Source: CAZWCX01 sp964632945 (GTDB taxonomy: Bacteria > Planctomycetota > MHYJ01 > WSZJ01 > CAZWCX01). Taken from it: a stretch of 64,000 nt of DNA. Shown here one piece after another: positions 16,270 through 25,440 of the stretch. A model generated the notes under the pieces. The model saw nothing but the letters and a program-made list of their open reading frames with translations. It did not search any database and was not told the origin of the DNA. Both the position numbers and the translations under genes were made by a program. The stretch's first letter is position 1. Each line of letters opens with the position of its first letter. The stretch is taken from the NCBI GenBank assembly GCA_964632945.1, contig CAZWCX010000002.1:90664-154663 (forward strand), read 5' to 3'.

Positions 16270-17178
16270 TCACCAGACCTGCACTTCCAGGTGCAGGTCG
16301 ATGCCGGAGCGGCGCTTGACTTCCGCGCGGGCCTGCTCGATGAGCGCGAGCATGTCGGCCGAGGAGGCGTGCCCGGTGTTGAGGAAGAAATTCCCGTGCA
16401 GGGTCGAGATCACGGCGTCCCCGACCCGGGAGCCCTTGAGCCCGGCCTCGTCGATCAGCCGCCCCGCGGATCCCCCGGGCGGATTCTTGAAGATGCAGCC
16501 CACGCTGCGCGCGTTCAGCGGCTGGGAGGCCTTCTTCTCGCCCAGAATCGCCCGCGCTCGGGCCAACAGCTCTTCGGGGTCGCCGGGCGAGAGCCGGAGG
16601 ACCACCTCGGCGATCATCACGTTGCCGAGGTTGGAGGTCCGGTAGTCGAACCGGATCTGTTCGCGTCCGCGAACCTCCGACCTGCCGTCCGGGTGAAACA
16701 CCAGGATGCGCTCGACGAAGGGGCCGATGTTGCCGTACTTGCCGCCGGCATTCATGTAGACGGCGCCGCCGATGGTTCCGGGGATGCCGACCAGGGCCTC
16801 GAGTCCGCCGAGGCAAAACTCGCAGGTTCGGCTGATGAGGGAGGAAAAGGGATACCCTGCGCCGACGGTGACGAGCGGCTCTTCGATGCGCAGGTGGCGG
16901 ACGTCATGGAGCCGGAAGACGGCGCCCTCGACGCCCTCGTCCCGGATCAGCACATTGGATCCGCCGCCGAGAGCGCGGACGGGGATGCCGAAGCGATGGA
17001 ACACCCCGAGCATTTCGCGCATCTGGTCGACGTCGCGGGGCGCCGCGAGGAACCGGGCGTGGCCGCCCAGGTAGAGGGTCGTGTAGCGGGCGAGCGGTTC
17101 CTGGAATTTGATTCGCGGACGGAAGGGTTTGAGGGCCTCCAGCAGTTCCGCGCTTTCCGTTGCGGCGGGGGCGTCCAT
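16270..17178 (-). CDS. murB: UDP-N-acetylenolpyruvoylglucosamine reductase
   Basis: A 302-residue cytoplasmic FAD enzyme that reduces UDP-GlcNAc-enolpyruvate to UDP-MurNAc with NADPH. FAD-binding motifs include RALGGGSNVLI and GIPGTIGGAVYMNAGG. The C-terminal catalytic segment is SVGCIFKNPPGGSAGRLIDE, with Cys where E. coli MurB has its proton-donor Ser. Length matches the short (type II-like) form. The ATG at 17178 is one base after the murC stop (2-base step), so it is cotranscribed as the last gene of the cell-wall cluster. Confidence 0.95.
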   Translation of the reverse strand: MDAPAATESAELLEALKPFRPRIKFQEPLARYTTLYLGGHARFLAAPRDVDQMREMLGVFHRFGIPVRALGGGSNVLIRDEGVEGAVFRLHDVRHLRIEEPLVTVGAGYPFSSLISRTCEFCLGGLEALVGIPGTIGGAVYMNAGGKYGNIGPFVERILVFHPDGRSEVRGREQIRFDYRTSNLGNVMIAEVVLRLSPGDPEELLARARAILGEKKASQPLNARSVGCIFKNPPGGSAGRLIDEAGLKGSRVGDAVISTLHGNFFLNTGHASSADMLALIEQARAEVKRRSGIDLHLEVQVW

Positions 17179-17179
17179 C

Positions 17180-18649
17180 TCAAGCCCCCCCGAAGTGGGC
17201 GGCGCGGATCGCCTCGGCGAACTTATGCACGTCACCGGCGCCCATGGTGACGACCAGGGTGCCGGGGTGGAGGGCGGCGCCGACGCGGGCGACGATATCC
17301 GCGCCGGCGGGCCGGTACTCTGCGCGTCCGCCCCGATCGACGATGGCGCGGACGAGGTCTACGGCGGAGACGGAGCGGATTTCCTCCTCGGTTTCGCGCG
17401 CGGAGTAGATGTCGGGAACCACCGCCAGATCGGCGCGGGCGAGGGCGTCGGCGAACTCCTCGAGGTGGCGGCGCGTGCGGCCATGCTGGTGGGGCTGGTA
17501 GATGGCGACCACCTGCGTGATTCCGGGGATCCGGCGCGCCGCGGCGAGGACGGCGGAGATTTCGGTGGGATGGTGAGCGTAGTCGTCCATGAGGATGGAC
17601 CCGTCCCGTTCGGCGAGACGCTGCATCCGTCGGGCGATGCCGGGAAAGGACTGGAGCGCGCGGGCCGCCTCTTCCGCGCCGATGCCGGAAGCGGCGAGCG
17701 CGGCGATGGCGGCGGTCGCGTTCCATACGTTGTGGACCCCGGGCACCGGAAGCCGGATTTCGACCGACTTGCCCTCCGGGGTGTGAAGCGTGGCTTGGGC
17801 CCGGCCTTCGACCATCCGGGGATCCACGATTCGCCACGGGTTTTCCGTCCCGGTTCCGAACGGGGTCCGGCGGGCGGACGCCCCCCATCGCGCGATTGCC
17901 CGATCCACGGCGTTCCGGACCGTGGGATCCTCGCCGTGGTGGACGATCGTTCCGCCGGCCGGGACGCTGCCGAGAAATTGGGCGAAAGCCTCTACGATCT
18001 CGTCCAGGTCGCGATAGTAGTCCAGATGGTCCGCCTCGATGTTGGTCACCACGGCCACGTGCGCGCGAAGGTGGTGGAAGCTGCGCGCGTATTCGCAGGC
18101 CTCCACGACGAAGTGGGGGCCGTCGCCGACCCGGCTGCCTGAATCCAGGCCCGGGAGCGTGCCGCCCACGACGAACGTGGGATCCTGCCCGAGGGCCTGG
18201 AGCGCGTGGGCTACCATGCCGGTCGTGGTGGTCTTGCCGTGGCATCCGCTGACGGCGATTCCGAAGCGGTCCGACATCACGCGTCCGAGCAGTTCGGCGT
18301 AGCGGATCACGGGCAGTCCGCGTTGGAGGGCGCGGGCGACTTCGGGATTGGTTTCGTCGACGGCGAGGGTTCGCACCACGAGGCGCGCATCCTCCGCCAG
18401 GTTGTCCGCGTCGTGGCCGATGCGGATTCGTGCGCCCAGCGACTCCAGTCGTTGCGTCGCGCGCGATCGGAGCGCGTCGGAACCGGAAACGCGGAATCCG
18501 CGGCGCAGGAGGCACTCGGCCAGCCCGCACATCCCGCTTCCGCCGATCCCCACGAAGTGGACCGGTTGGGGAGTGGCGAAAAAGCCGGCGGGGGATCGCG
18601 GGGGGACCCCTTCCCGCGCGGGTTGCACGGGCATCGGCAGGGGGTTCAC
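17180..18649 (-). CDS. murC: UDP-N-acetylmuramate--L-alanine ligase
   Basis: A 489-residue ATP-dependent Mur ligase that adds L-Ala to UDP-MurNAc. N-terminal UDP-binding HFVGIGGSGMCGLAE, ATP loop GCHGKTTTTGM, then VEACEYARSF and ILMDDYAHHPTEI, all characteristic of MurC. The first about 25 residues are a Pro-rich extension. Its start overlaps the murG stop by 4 bases. Confidence 0.96.
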   Translation of the reverse strand: MNPLPMPVQPAREGVPPRSPAGFFATPQPVHFVGIGGSGMCGLAECLLRRGFRVSGSDALRSRATQRLESLGARIRIGHDADNLAEDARLVVRTLAVDETNPEVARALQRGLPVIRYAELLGRVMSDRFGIAVSGCHGKTTTTGMVAHALQALGQDPTFVVGGTLPGLDSGSRVGDGPHFVVEACEYARSFHHLRAHVAVVTNIEADHLDYYRDLDEIVEAFAQFLGSVPAGGTIVHHGEDPTVRNAVDRAIARWGASARRTPFGTGTENPWRIVDPRMVEGRAQATLHTPEGKSVEIRLPVPGVHNVWNATAAIAALAASGIGAEEAARALQSFPGIARRMQRLAERDGSILMDDYAHHPTEISAVLAAARRIPGITQVVAIYQPHQHGRTRRHLEEFADALARADLAVVPDIYSARETEEEIRSVSAVDLVRAIVDRGGRAEYRPAGADIVARVGAALHPGTLVVTMGAGDVHKFAEAIRAAHFGGA

Positions 18650-19770
18650 GAACGCACCCTCGAAAGGGCGGCCGGGCCGCGAGCCAGTTCGAGCACCAGA
18701 TCGGCCACCCGATCCGCGGCGGTGGGGCGGGAAAGGCTGCGGGAGTTGCGCGAGAATTCGCCGCGCCGGCGATCGTCGAGCAGCAGCGTGTCCAGGTAGT
18801 TCCTGAACCAGGCGGGATTCCAGTCGGTCTCGGGTTGGCAGAAGCCGGCCTTCTGCTTGGCGGCCTCCAGCGCGTTGGCGTGCTGGTGCCGGTCCGCCGC
18901 GTGCGGGTAGGGGACGAGCAGCATGGGGATTCCGTACGACGACATCTCGGCGATCGCGGTGCCTCCGGCCCGCGCCAGCGCGAGGTCGGCCGCCGAATAG
19001 GCGAGGGTCATGCGTTCGAAGAACGGAAAGACCCGGGCCTGGACGCCGAGCGCCGCGTAGTGGCTCCGCACCGTCGCCTCGTTGTCCGCGCCGGTGAGGT
19101 GGATCACCTGCACGCGCGCGGCCAGGTCCTTCAGCCCCTCCCCGTGCCGGAGGACGATCCCATCCACCCCGGTGGCGCCCTGGCTCCCGCCCATGATCAG
19201 CAGGGTCCGCTTGTCGGCGGAGAGATCCAGCTCGCGCAGGGCCTCGTCCCGGGGCACCGGCTTGAGTTCCTCGCGGAGGGGGTTTCCGGTCGCCTCATAC
19301 AACCCGGGGCGCCCGGCAAATCGGAGGCCGGTGACGTCCCACTGCCCGCAGACCCGTCGTGCGAATCGCGAGCAGGCGCGTACGGCCCGGCCGGGAACGA
19401 CGTTCTGCTCGAGGAGCACGAGCGGAATGCCGCGGAGGGCGGCCGCCAGGGCGGGGCCGACCAGGCCGTATCCGCCGAGTCCGACCACGGCCGCCGGGCG
19501 CAGGCGCGATACGTGTTTCCAGGCCTGGTGCCACCCGCGCGCAAGTTCCGGCACGGCGGCCAGTCCGCCCCGGCGCAGCCCCTTGAACCGCTGGCGCGGC
19601 ACCACCTGGTAGGGGAATCCGTACCGCTTCAGGTTGCGCTCGTCGATGGGTCGATCGGTGCAAAGGAACCAGGGCTCGAGGGTGGGTTCTCGCCGGACCA
19701 GCGCCTGGGCCAGGGCGATTCCGGGGAAGAGGTGGCCTCCCGTGCCGCCGCCGGCGAGGACGATTCTCAC
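18646..19770 (-). CDS. murG: Lipid II-forming GlcNAc transferase
   Basis: A 374-residue GT-B glycosyltransferase at the inner membrane face, adding GlcNAc to lipid I to make lipid II. The N-terminus has the diagnostic GGGTGGHLFPGIALAQAL; the C-domain has IMGGSQGATGVDGIV and ALARAGGTAIAEM. Starts 30 bases after the ftsW stop and overlaps murC. Confidence 0.95.
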   Translation of the reverse strand: MRIVLAGGGTGGHLFPGIALAQALVRREPTLEPWFLCTDRPIDERNLKRYGFPYQVVPRQRFKGLRRGGLAAVPELARGWHQAWKHVSRLRPAAVVGLGGYGLVGPALAAALRGIPLVLLEQNVVPGRAVRACSRFARRVCGQWDVTGLRFAGRPGLYEATGNPLREELKPVPRDEALRELDLSADKRTLLIMGGSQGATGVDGIVLRHGEGLKDLAARVQVIHLTGADNEATVRSHYAALGVQARVFPFFERMTLAYSAADLALARAGGTAIAEMSSYGIPMLLVPYPHAADRHQHANALEAAKQKAGFCQPETDWNPAWFRNYLDTLLLDDRRRGEFSRNSRSLSRPTAADRVADLVLELARGPAALSRVRS

Positions 19771-19800
19771 TTCCGAATACTCCGCGGTTCGGTACGGGTC

Positions 19801-21240
19801 TCAGACGTGCGCCGGCCGCGCGATGCGGCTGCCCGAACGCCCGATTCCATAGACGATTCCGACTCCGGTCATCATGGCCACGAGGCCGGAGCCTCCGTAG
19901 CTGACGAACGGCAGGGAGATCCCCTTTGGCGGGATCATACCGGTCACGACCGCGATGTTCATGACCGCCTGGAACCCGACCAAGAGCATCATACCGGATG
20001 CCGCCAGAAAGGCGAAAGAATCCGGGGCGCGATCGGCCACGCGCCTCATGCACAGCACGACGGTGGCGAACAAGAGGATGATCAGCAGGCTTCCGGCCAG
20101 CCCCAGTTCCTCTCCCACGACCGCGAAGATGAAATCCGTATGTCGTTCGGGCAGATAGTACAGCTTCTGCCGGGAGAGGCCGAGCCCGACGCCGAAGTCC
20201 CCCCCGGCGCCGAGGCCGATCAAGGCCTGATTGACCTGATGTCCCTTGCCCAGGAGGTCGGCGTCCGGGCGGAGGAATGTATCCAGGCGCTGTCGCACGT
20301 GTGGAAACAGGGTGAAGGCGAGCAGGAACGCGGTCGGCAGGGCCACCGCCCCGGCCGGCATGAGGTAGAGAAGCCGCACTCCGGCCAGAAACGAGAGCGT
20401 GAGTCCGACGGCGGCAATGAAGAGCGCGGTACCCACGTCGGGTTGGACCAGGATCGGCGCGGTGACGGCGGCGATGAGGCCGAGGCAGGCGAGGAATCCG
20501 GCGGTGAATCTCCGGGCACACCCGGATTCACGGGTGAGCAGCCATGCCAGGCCGAGGATGAGGGCGATTTTGGCCATTTCCGACGGTTGGAACCCGATTC
20601 CCCCAAGGCGCAGCCAGCGGCGCACGTTCTTCCCGCTGGCCGCGAGGCCGGGGACGAAGAGGAGCAGCAGACAGACGATCGATCCCGCGACGATCCAGGG
20701 GGCGGCGCGCCGCCACATCGGCATCGGGATTTGGGCGGCCACCCAGAAGGCGAGGAGGGAAAGCCCGGTCCAGGACAGTTGGCGGCGCACGTACTGATAC
20801 CCGTCCTGGCTCATGCTGCGTTCGGAAACGACGAAGCTGCTGCTGAACACCATCACCAGTCCGATGCCGATGAGGACGAGGACGGCGAAAAGCATCAGGT
20901 GATGCGCTTCGATCCCGGTCACGGGGGCGGCGTCCGGGCCGGATTCGCGGGGGAGGCGGGCAACGCCGCCGAATCGACGCTCGGATTCCATGTGGGCTCG
21001 TACCGTTGCGGACCGGTCGAGGGAGCCGAACCGGGACTCGCGCAGGCGTCTCCCCGGCTCCCGCGCCCGGGGCATCTCCCGGGTGCGTCGGATCGGGTCC
21101 GGGCGGATCGGGCGACCGGAACGGGGCGGGGCCGGGCGCCGTCGTTTCCGGGTCCCGCTGCCGATGGAGTCGCGTCCGCCGTCGTCCTGGTTCGCGCCGT
21201 CCTGTCTCGGCCGGGGGTCCTCGCCTTGCCCGCCGGCCAC
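19801..21240 (-). CDS. ftsW: SEDS peptidoglycan polymerase FtsW
   Basis: A polytopic SEDS glycosyltransferase that polymerises lipid II at the septum with its partner FtsI. The SEDS core begins at about residue 110 (HHLMLFAVLVLIGIGLVMVF) with about ten membrane segments, LRLGGIGFQPSEMAKIA, GLGLSRQKLYYLPERHTDFI and the C-terminal FVSYGGSGLVAMM. The N-terminus is uncertain. A GTG at 21240 gives 479 residues with an 83-residue Arg/Pro/Gly-rich cytoplasmic extension. An ATG at 20991 gives the usual 396. Third-base composition in the extension looks coding, so I report the long form. Confidence 0.85.
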   Translation of the reverse strand: MAGGQGEDPRPRQDGANQDDGGRDSIGSGTRKRRRPAPPRSGRPIRPDPIRRTREMPRAREPGRRLRESRFGSLDRSATVRAHMESERRFGGVARLPRESGPDAAPVTGIEAHHLMLFAVLVLIGIGLVMVFSSSFVVSERSMSQDGYQYVRRQLSWTGLSLLAFWVAAQIPMPMWRRAAPWIVAGSIVCLLLLFVPGLAASGKNVRRWLRLGGIGFQPSEMAKIALILGLAWLLTRESGCARRFTAGFLACLGLIAAVTAPILVQPDVGTALFIAAVGLTLSFLAGVRLLYLMPAGAVALPTAFLLAFTLFPHVRQRLDTFLRPDADLLGKGHQVNQALIGLGAGGDFGVGLGLSRQKLYYLPERHTDFIFAVVGEELGLAGSLLIILLFATVVLCMRRVADRAPDSFAFLAASGMMLLVGFQAVMNIAVVTGMIPPKGISLPFVSYGGSGLVAMMTGVGIVYGIGRSGSRIARPAHV

Positions 21241-21261
21241 AGGGATTATCGGCAGAAACCG

Positions 21262-22341
21262 CTATCCGACTTTGAGGCTGGCCAGGGCGATGACCGCGAA
21301 AATGGCGGCCACGATCCAGAAGCGGATGGTGATCTTGGTCTCGTGGAGGCCGAGGAACTGGTAGTGGTGGTGGAGCGGGGCGATCTTGAAAAAGCGGTAG
21401 TTCCATCCCCGTACGGTGATGATCTGGATGATGACCGAGAGGGTGTCGATCACGAAGATGGCGCCCACGAGGAAGAGGGCGAGCTCCTGCTTGGCGCACA
21501 CGGCGATGATGCCGAGCGCCCCGCCGAGCGGGAGGGCGCCGGTATTGCCCAGGAAGACCTGCGCGGGGAAGGCGTTGAACCAGAGGAACCCCATGACGGC
21601 GCCGACGATGGCCGCGCAGACAACCGTCAGTTCCCCGACCCCCGCCACGTAGGGGATGCCGAGATACTTGGAGAAGTCCACGCGCCCCGCGAGGTAGGTG
21701 ATCGCCCCGTAGGTCATGGTGGCAATGATGAGGCAGCCGGCGGCGAGGCCGTCGAGTCCGTCGGTAATGTTGACCGCGTTCGAGGAAGCGACGATGACCA
21801 GGGTCACGAACACCGGGTAGAGCCACCCGAGATCCACGGTTTCCTTCAGGAACGGGACGTAGAGCGTGGTCACGTCGGGCATCACATCCCGGCCGTACAG
21901 CCAGAGTTCGAACCCCACGATGCCGCCGATCGCGACCTGGAACAGCAGCTTCATGCGGATCGACAGCCCCTTTTTCCGCACGGCCGTGAGCTTGATGTAG
22001 TCGTCGTAGAAGCCCACGATCCCCAGGGTGATCACGACGTACAGGGTCGCCAGCACGAACGGGTTGAAGAGCTTGGCGAACCCCAGCGTGGTGAGGAGGA
22101 CCGCGATGAGGACGAAAAAGCCGCCCATGGTGGGCGTGGCCGCCTTGGCGCGGTGGATCTCGCTGAGTACCCGGGAGTCCCCCTTGTCCGTGCGCTCGCC
22201 GATCTTCTTGCGGGTGAGCCAGGCGATGACCGGCTTGCCGATGAGGAGGCAGGCGACGAACGCGACGATGGCCGCGGACGCAGAGCGGAACGTGATGTAC
22301 TTGATCTGCGGCCAGCCGTCTTGGAGGAGGTAATAGAACAC
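21262..22341 (-). CDS. mraY: Phospho-MurNAc-pentapeptide transferase
   Basis: A 359-residue integral membrane enzyme transferring phospho-MurNAc-pentapeptide to undecaprenyl phosphate (lipid I). About ten membrane helices; signature residues are in GFYDDYIKL, NITDGLDGLAAG and APLHHHYQFLGLHETKI. Located 4 bases after murF. No murD lies between it and ftsW, where many bacteria have one. Confidence 0.96.
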   Translation of the reverse strand: MFYYLLQDGWPQIKYITFRSASAAIVAFVACLLIGKPVIAWLTRKKIGERTDKGDSRVLSEIHRAKAATPTMGGFFVLIAVLLTTLGFAKLFNPFVLATLYVVITLGIVGFYDDYIKLTAVRKKGLSIRMKLLFQVAIGGIVGFELWLYGRDVMPDVTTLYVPFLKETVDLGWLYPVFVTLVIVASSNAVNITDGLDGLAAGCLIIATMTYGAITYLAGRVDFSKYLGIPYVAGVGELTVVCAAIVGAVMGFLWFNAFPAQVFLGNTGALPLGGALGIIAVCAKQELALFLVGAIFVIDTLSVIIQIITVRGWNYRFFKIAPLHHHYQFLGLHETKITIRFWIVAAIFAVIALASLKVG

Positions 22342-22345
22342 GCGA

Positions 22346-23749
22346 TCAGCTCACGGCGACGGCGGGTTGGGGCCGAAAGCACTCCAGCACGCGTTCCAGA
22401 CGGATTTCCCGCGACCCCTTGAGCAGGACGAGGTCCCCCTCCTTGGCCGATTGCAGGAGTGCGCTGCCTGCGGCCTCGGCGGTTTCGAAATGGGCGGTCT
22501 TGAGGCCGCGACGAAGCTGCGCCAGCCGTTCGGAAACGTGACGCGCCAGGTCGCCGACGGTGAAGACGGCGTGCAGCGGAAGATCCGCGATCTGGTCGGC
22601 AAGCTTCTCGTGGAAATACCGCGCCTGATCCCCCAGTTCCAGCATGTCGCCGAGCAGCAGGAAGCGGCGGCCGCAGGTGGGCAGGGTGGCGAGTTCGCCG
22701 ATCGCCAGCCGGGCGGAGCGCGGACCGGCGTTGTAAGCGTCGTTGATGAAGACGATCCCCTGAACGACGGAGCGCTCCATCCGCATCGGCGGGGGGGAGA
22801 AGTCGGCAAGGCGGGCGGCGACCTGGCCCAGGTCCACTCCCATGGACAGGCACGCGGCCGCGGCCGCCAGCGCATTGTAGACGTTCCAAGAGCCGATCAT
22901 CCCCGGCAATTCGATGGGGAACTCCTTGTTGAGGAGGAAGCGGATGCCGCGTTCGGTCGTCACGATGTCCGATCCCTGGACGTCGGCGGGTTGGAACACG
23001 CCGAACGTGACGACGCGGCAGAGGCAGCGGCGGGCCATGTCGCGCGTGTGCTCGTTGTCCTGGTTGAGTACGGCCAACCCGGTGGGTTCGAGGCCGTGGA
23101 CGAGATGGGCCTTCTCCGCGGCCACCCCCTCGACCGTCCCGAGCCCCTTCAGATGGACTTCGGAAACGTTGGTCACCACGCCGATGTCCGGGCGTGCCAC
23201 TCCGGCGAGGTACCGGATATCGCCCGGCCCGTTGGTCCCCATCTCCACCGCCGCGAAGGAATGCGTCGGCAGGAGGCGGAACAGGGTCAGGGGAACGCCG
23301 ACCGAATTGTTGAAGCTCTTGACGGACTTGATCCCCGCGCGATCCTTGGCAAGCACGTGATAGATCATTTCCTTGGTGGTGGTCTTGCCGTTGGATCCCG
23401 TGATGCCGATGACGCTCGCCTCGCACTGGTTGCGATGGTGGCGGGCAAGGTCGCCGAGGGCGGTCAGCGTGTCGCCGACCTGGATGACCCAGGTATCCGG
23501 CAGGAGTTCCTCGGGAATCGGTTGCGACACCACGAGGCCGGCGGCGCCCCGGCGGACGGCATCGCCGAGGAAATCATGTCCGTCGTAGGTCGGACCCTTC
23601 AATGCGACGAACAAGTCGCCGGGTTTCAGGTTCCGCGTATCGGTCGAGATGCCCTTGACCGCGGCTTCACGCGATACTTTGCGGATGCGCCCGCCCACGA
23701 CCTTGGCCAGAATTTCGATGGATCGTTGCACCGGTCCCGCCTCCCGCAT
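22346..23749 (-). CDS. murF: UDP-MurNAc-tripeptide--D-Ala-D-Ala ligase
   Basis: A 467-residue Mur ligase adding D-Ala-D-Ala to the UDP-MurNAc-tripeptide. N-terminal STDTRNLKPGDLFVALKG, ATP loop GSNGKTTTKEM, later SFNNSVGVPLTLF and FINDAYNAGPRSA, which are typical of MurF. The start follows the murE stop by 4 bases. Confidence 0.95.
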   Translation of the reverse strand: MREAGPVQRSIEILAKVVGGRIRKVSREAAVKGISTDTRNLKPGDLFVALKGPTYDGHDFLGDAVRRGAAGLVVSQPIPEELLPDTWVIQVGDTLTALGDLARHHRNQCEASVIGITGSNGKTTTKEMIYHVLAKDRAGIKSVKSFNNSVGVPLTLFRLLPTHSFAAVEMGTNGPGDIRYLAGVARPDIGVVTNVSEVHLKGLGTVEGVAAEKAHLVHGLEPTGLAVLNQDNEHTRDMARRCLCRVVTFGVFQPADVQGSDIVTTERGIRFLLNKEFPIELPGMIGSWNVYNALAAAAACLSMGVDLGQVAARLADFSPPPMRMERSVVQGIVFINDAYNAGPRSARLAIGELATLPTCGRRFLLLGDMLELGDQARYFHEKLADQIADLPLHAVFTVGDLARHVSERLAQLRRGLKTAHFETAEAAGSALLQSAKEGDLVLLKGSREIRLERVLECFRPQPAVAVS

Positions 23750-23753
23750 GATC

Positions 23754-25208
23754 TCAACCTCCCAGGGCCGCTTTCGCCACGAAGCAGTCGTCGAACGGCT
23801 TCACGCCGTCCCGGAAGATCTGGTACGTTTCGTGTCCCTTGCCGGCGATCACGACCGCGTCGCCCGGCCGGGCCTCCCGCACGGCGGCCCGAATGGCCTC
23901 GGCCCGGTCGACCTGGACCCGGCACCGGTCCGGCTCCTTCATTCCTGCCAGGATGTCCCGAATGATCGCGTCCGGATCCTCCGAGCGCGGGTTGTCCGAC
24001 GTCACGTAAGCCAGGTCCCCCAGCCGTTCAACCGTTGAGCCCATCAGGGGCCGCTTCCCGCGATCCCGGTCGCCGCCGCATCCGAAGACGGTGAGGATGC
24101 GTCCCGTGCACACCTCCCGAACCGTGCGCAGCACGTTGGCCAGGGCGTCGTCCGTATGCGCGTAGTCGACCAGTACGGCGAAGGGCTGTCCGGCCTCCAC
24201 CGGCTCGAGCCGCCCGCGCACCGACGTCACCCGCTCGAGCCCGGCGACGATGCTCTCCGCGGGGTGTCCGAGCCCCCAGGCGCAACCCGCGGCCGCCAGC
24301 ACGTTGCTCACGTTGTGCCGGCCGATCAGCCGCGTGCGCACCTCCACGGTCGCCTCGGGAAGCCGCAGGCGCAGTCGCGTTCCCTGCAGCGAGCGCTCGA
24401 GCACGTCGGCGCCGACATCGGTCGCGCGATCCGACCCAAAGCGGATCACGCGCGCCTTCGTTCGCACCCGGTATACATCGGCAATCGGGTCGTCCGAATT
24501 GAGGACCGCGATGCCGGAAGGGGCGAGTCCTTCGAACAGCCGGGACTTCGCGTCGCGATACGACTCCAGGGTGCCATGGTAGTCGAGGTGGTCGCGCGTG
24601 AGATTGGTGAACACGCCGGCGGAGAACGGAATGCCCTCGACGCGGCGTTGATCCAGGGAATGGGAGGAAACCTCCATGGCCACGTGGCGGATCCCCTGGG
24701 ACAAGGCCTCCGCAAAGTAGGCATGCAGCTCCGGCGGGTCGGGGGTGGTCAGGGGCGCCGGCAGGATGCGCTGTCCGATCCGGTAGGCGACCGTGCCCAG
24801 CAGGACGCACGGGTTCCCGGCGGCCTCCAGGCAGGCGTGGATGAGCGTGGCGGTCGTGGTCTTGCCGTTGGTTCCGGTCACGCCCACCACGGTCATGCGG
24901 CGCGCCGGGTGGCCGTGCAGGGCGGCGGCAGCCAGGGAGAAGGCGGAGCGGGTGTCGCGCACCACGAGTTGCGGGATCCGCTTGGGAATCTCGAGCGCGC
25001 GAGCGGTGATGATCGCCGCGCATCCGGCGTGGATGGCATCGGCGACGAACTGGTGGCCGTCGGCCTTCCTGCCTTCGAGGGCGACGAACAGGACTCCGCT
25101 CCGGACCTGGCGGGAATCGTGCGTCACCGCCGTCACCGGCACGTCCTGGAAGTCGACGGCTTGGGCGACATCCAGCGCATCGCGGATCTGGGAGAGTCGT
25201 ACACCCAT
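23754..25208 (-). CDS. murE: UDP-MurNAc-dipeptide--meso-diaminopimelate ligase
   Basis: A 484-residue Mur ligase adding the third stem residue. ATP loop GTNGKTTTATL; the amino-acid specificity loop reads SDNPRSED, the DNPR form associated with meso-diaminopimelate rather than lysine. I start at MGVRLSQIRD (25208), where family similarity begins. A GTG at 25364 would add 52 atypical residues and lies only about 7 bases from the predicted transcription start. First gene of the seven-gene murE-murB transcript. Confidence 0.93.
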   Translation of the reverse strand: MGVRLSQIRDALDVAQAVDFQDVPVTAVTHDSRQVRSGVLFVALEGRKADGHQFVADAIHAGCAAIITARALEIPKRIPQLVVRDTRSAFSLAAAALHGHPARRMTVVGVTGTNGKTTTATLIHACLEAAGNPCVLLGTVAYRIGQRILPAPLTTPDPPELHAYFAEALSQGIRHVAMEVSSHSLDQRRVEGIPFSAGVFTNLTRDHLDYHGTLESYRDAKSRLFEGLAPSGIAVLNSDDPIADVYRVRTKARVIRFGSDRATDVGADVLERSLQGTRLRLRLPEATVEVRTRLIGRHNVSNVLAAAGCAWGLGHPAESIVAGLERVTSVRGRLEPVEAGQPFAVLVDYAHTDDALANVLRTVREVCTGRILTVFGCGGDRDRGKRPLMGSTVERLGDLAYVTSDNPRSEDPDAIIRDILAGMKEPDRCRVQVDRAEAIRAAVREARPGDAVVIAGKGHETYQIFRDGVKPFDDCFVAKAALGG

Positions 25209-25377
25209 GGGTTCGCGGGCCCTCGGCGGGAGTCGTTCCCCGTGCCGAGCCCGGGGAGCGCCGGACCGATCGATCCCGATCTCCGCGGCCTCGGCACGCG
25301 ATCGGGGGTCCAGGCCGTGCGACGGGGGACTCTGCGGGGAATCCGGGCCTCCCGGCCGATCCACACGGCCCGCACCG

Positions 25378-25407
25378 ATTATACCGACAGACTCTTTTTT
25401 TAGGCAA
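25378..25407 (-). promoter_or_regulatory. Internal promoter for murE-murF-mraY-ftsW-murG-murC-murB
   Basis: A perfect TATAAT (25378-25383), 18-base spacer and TTGCCT (25402-25407), in the 233-base gap between ftsI and murE. Predicted start near 25371 leaves a leader of about 160 bases. Confidence 0.6.
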
Positions 25408-25440
25408 GAGGGGAACGATGCCGGATCCGGACGCGCGGGC

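Noticed and set aside
18430..22422. A 1330-codon open frame on the plus strand across murG-ftsW-mraY
   Set aside because: Antisense to four intact cell-wall genes with clear motifs. Its translation is low-complexity (Gly, Asp, His, Arg runs), as expected when reading the complement of GC-rich codons.
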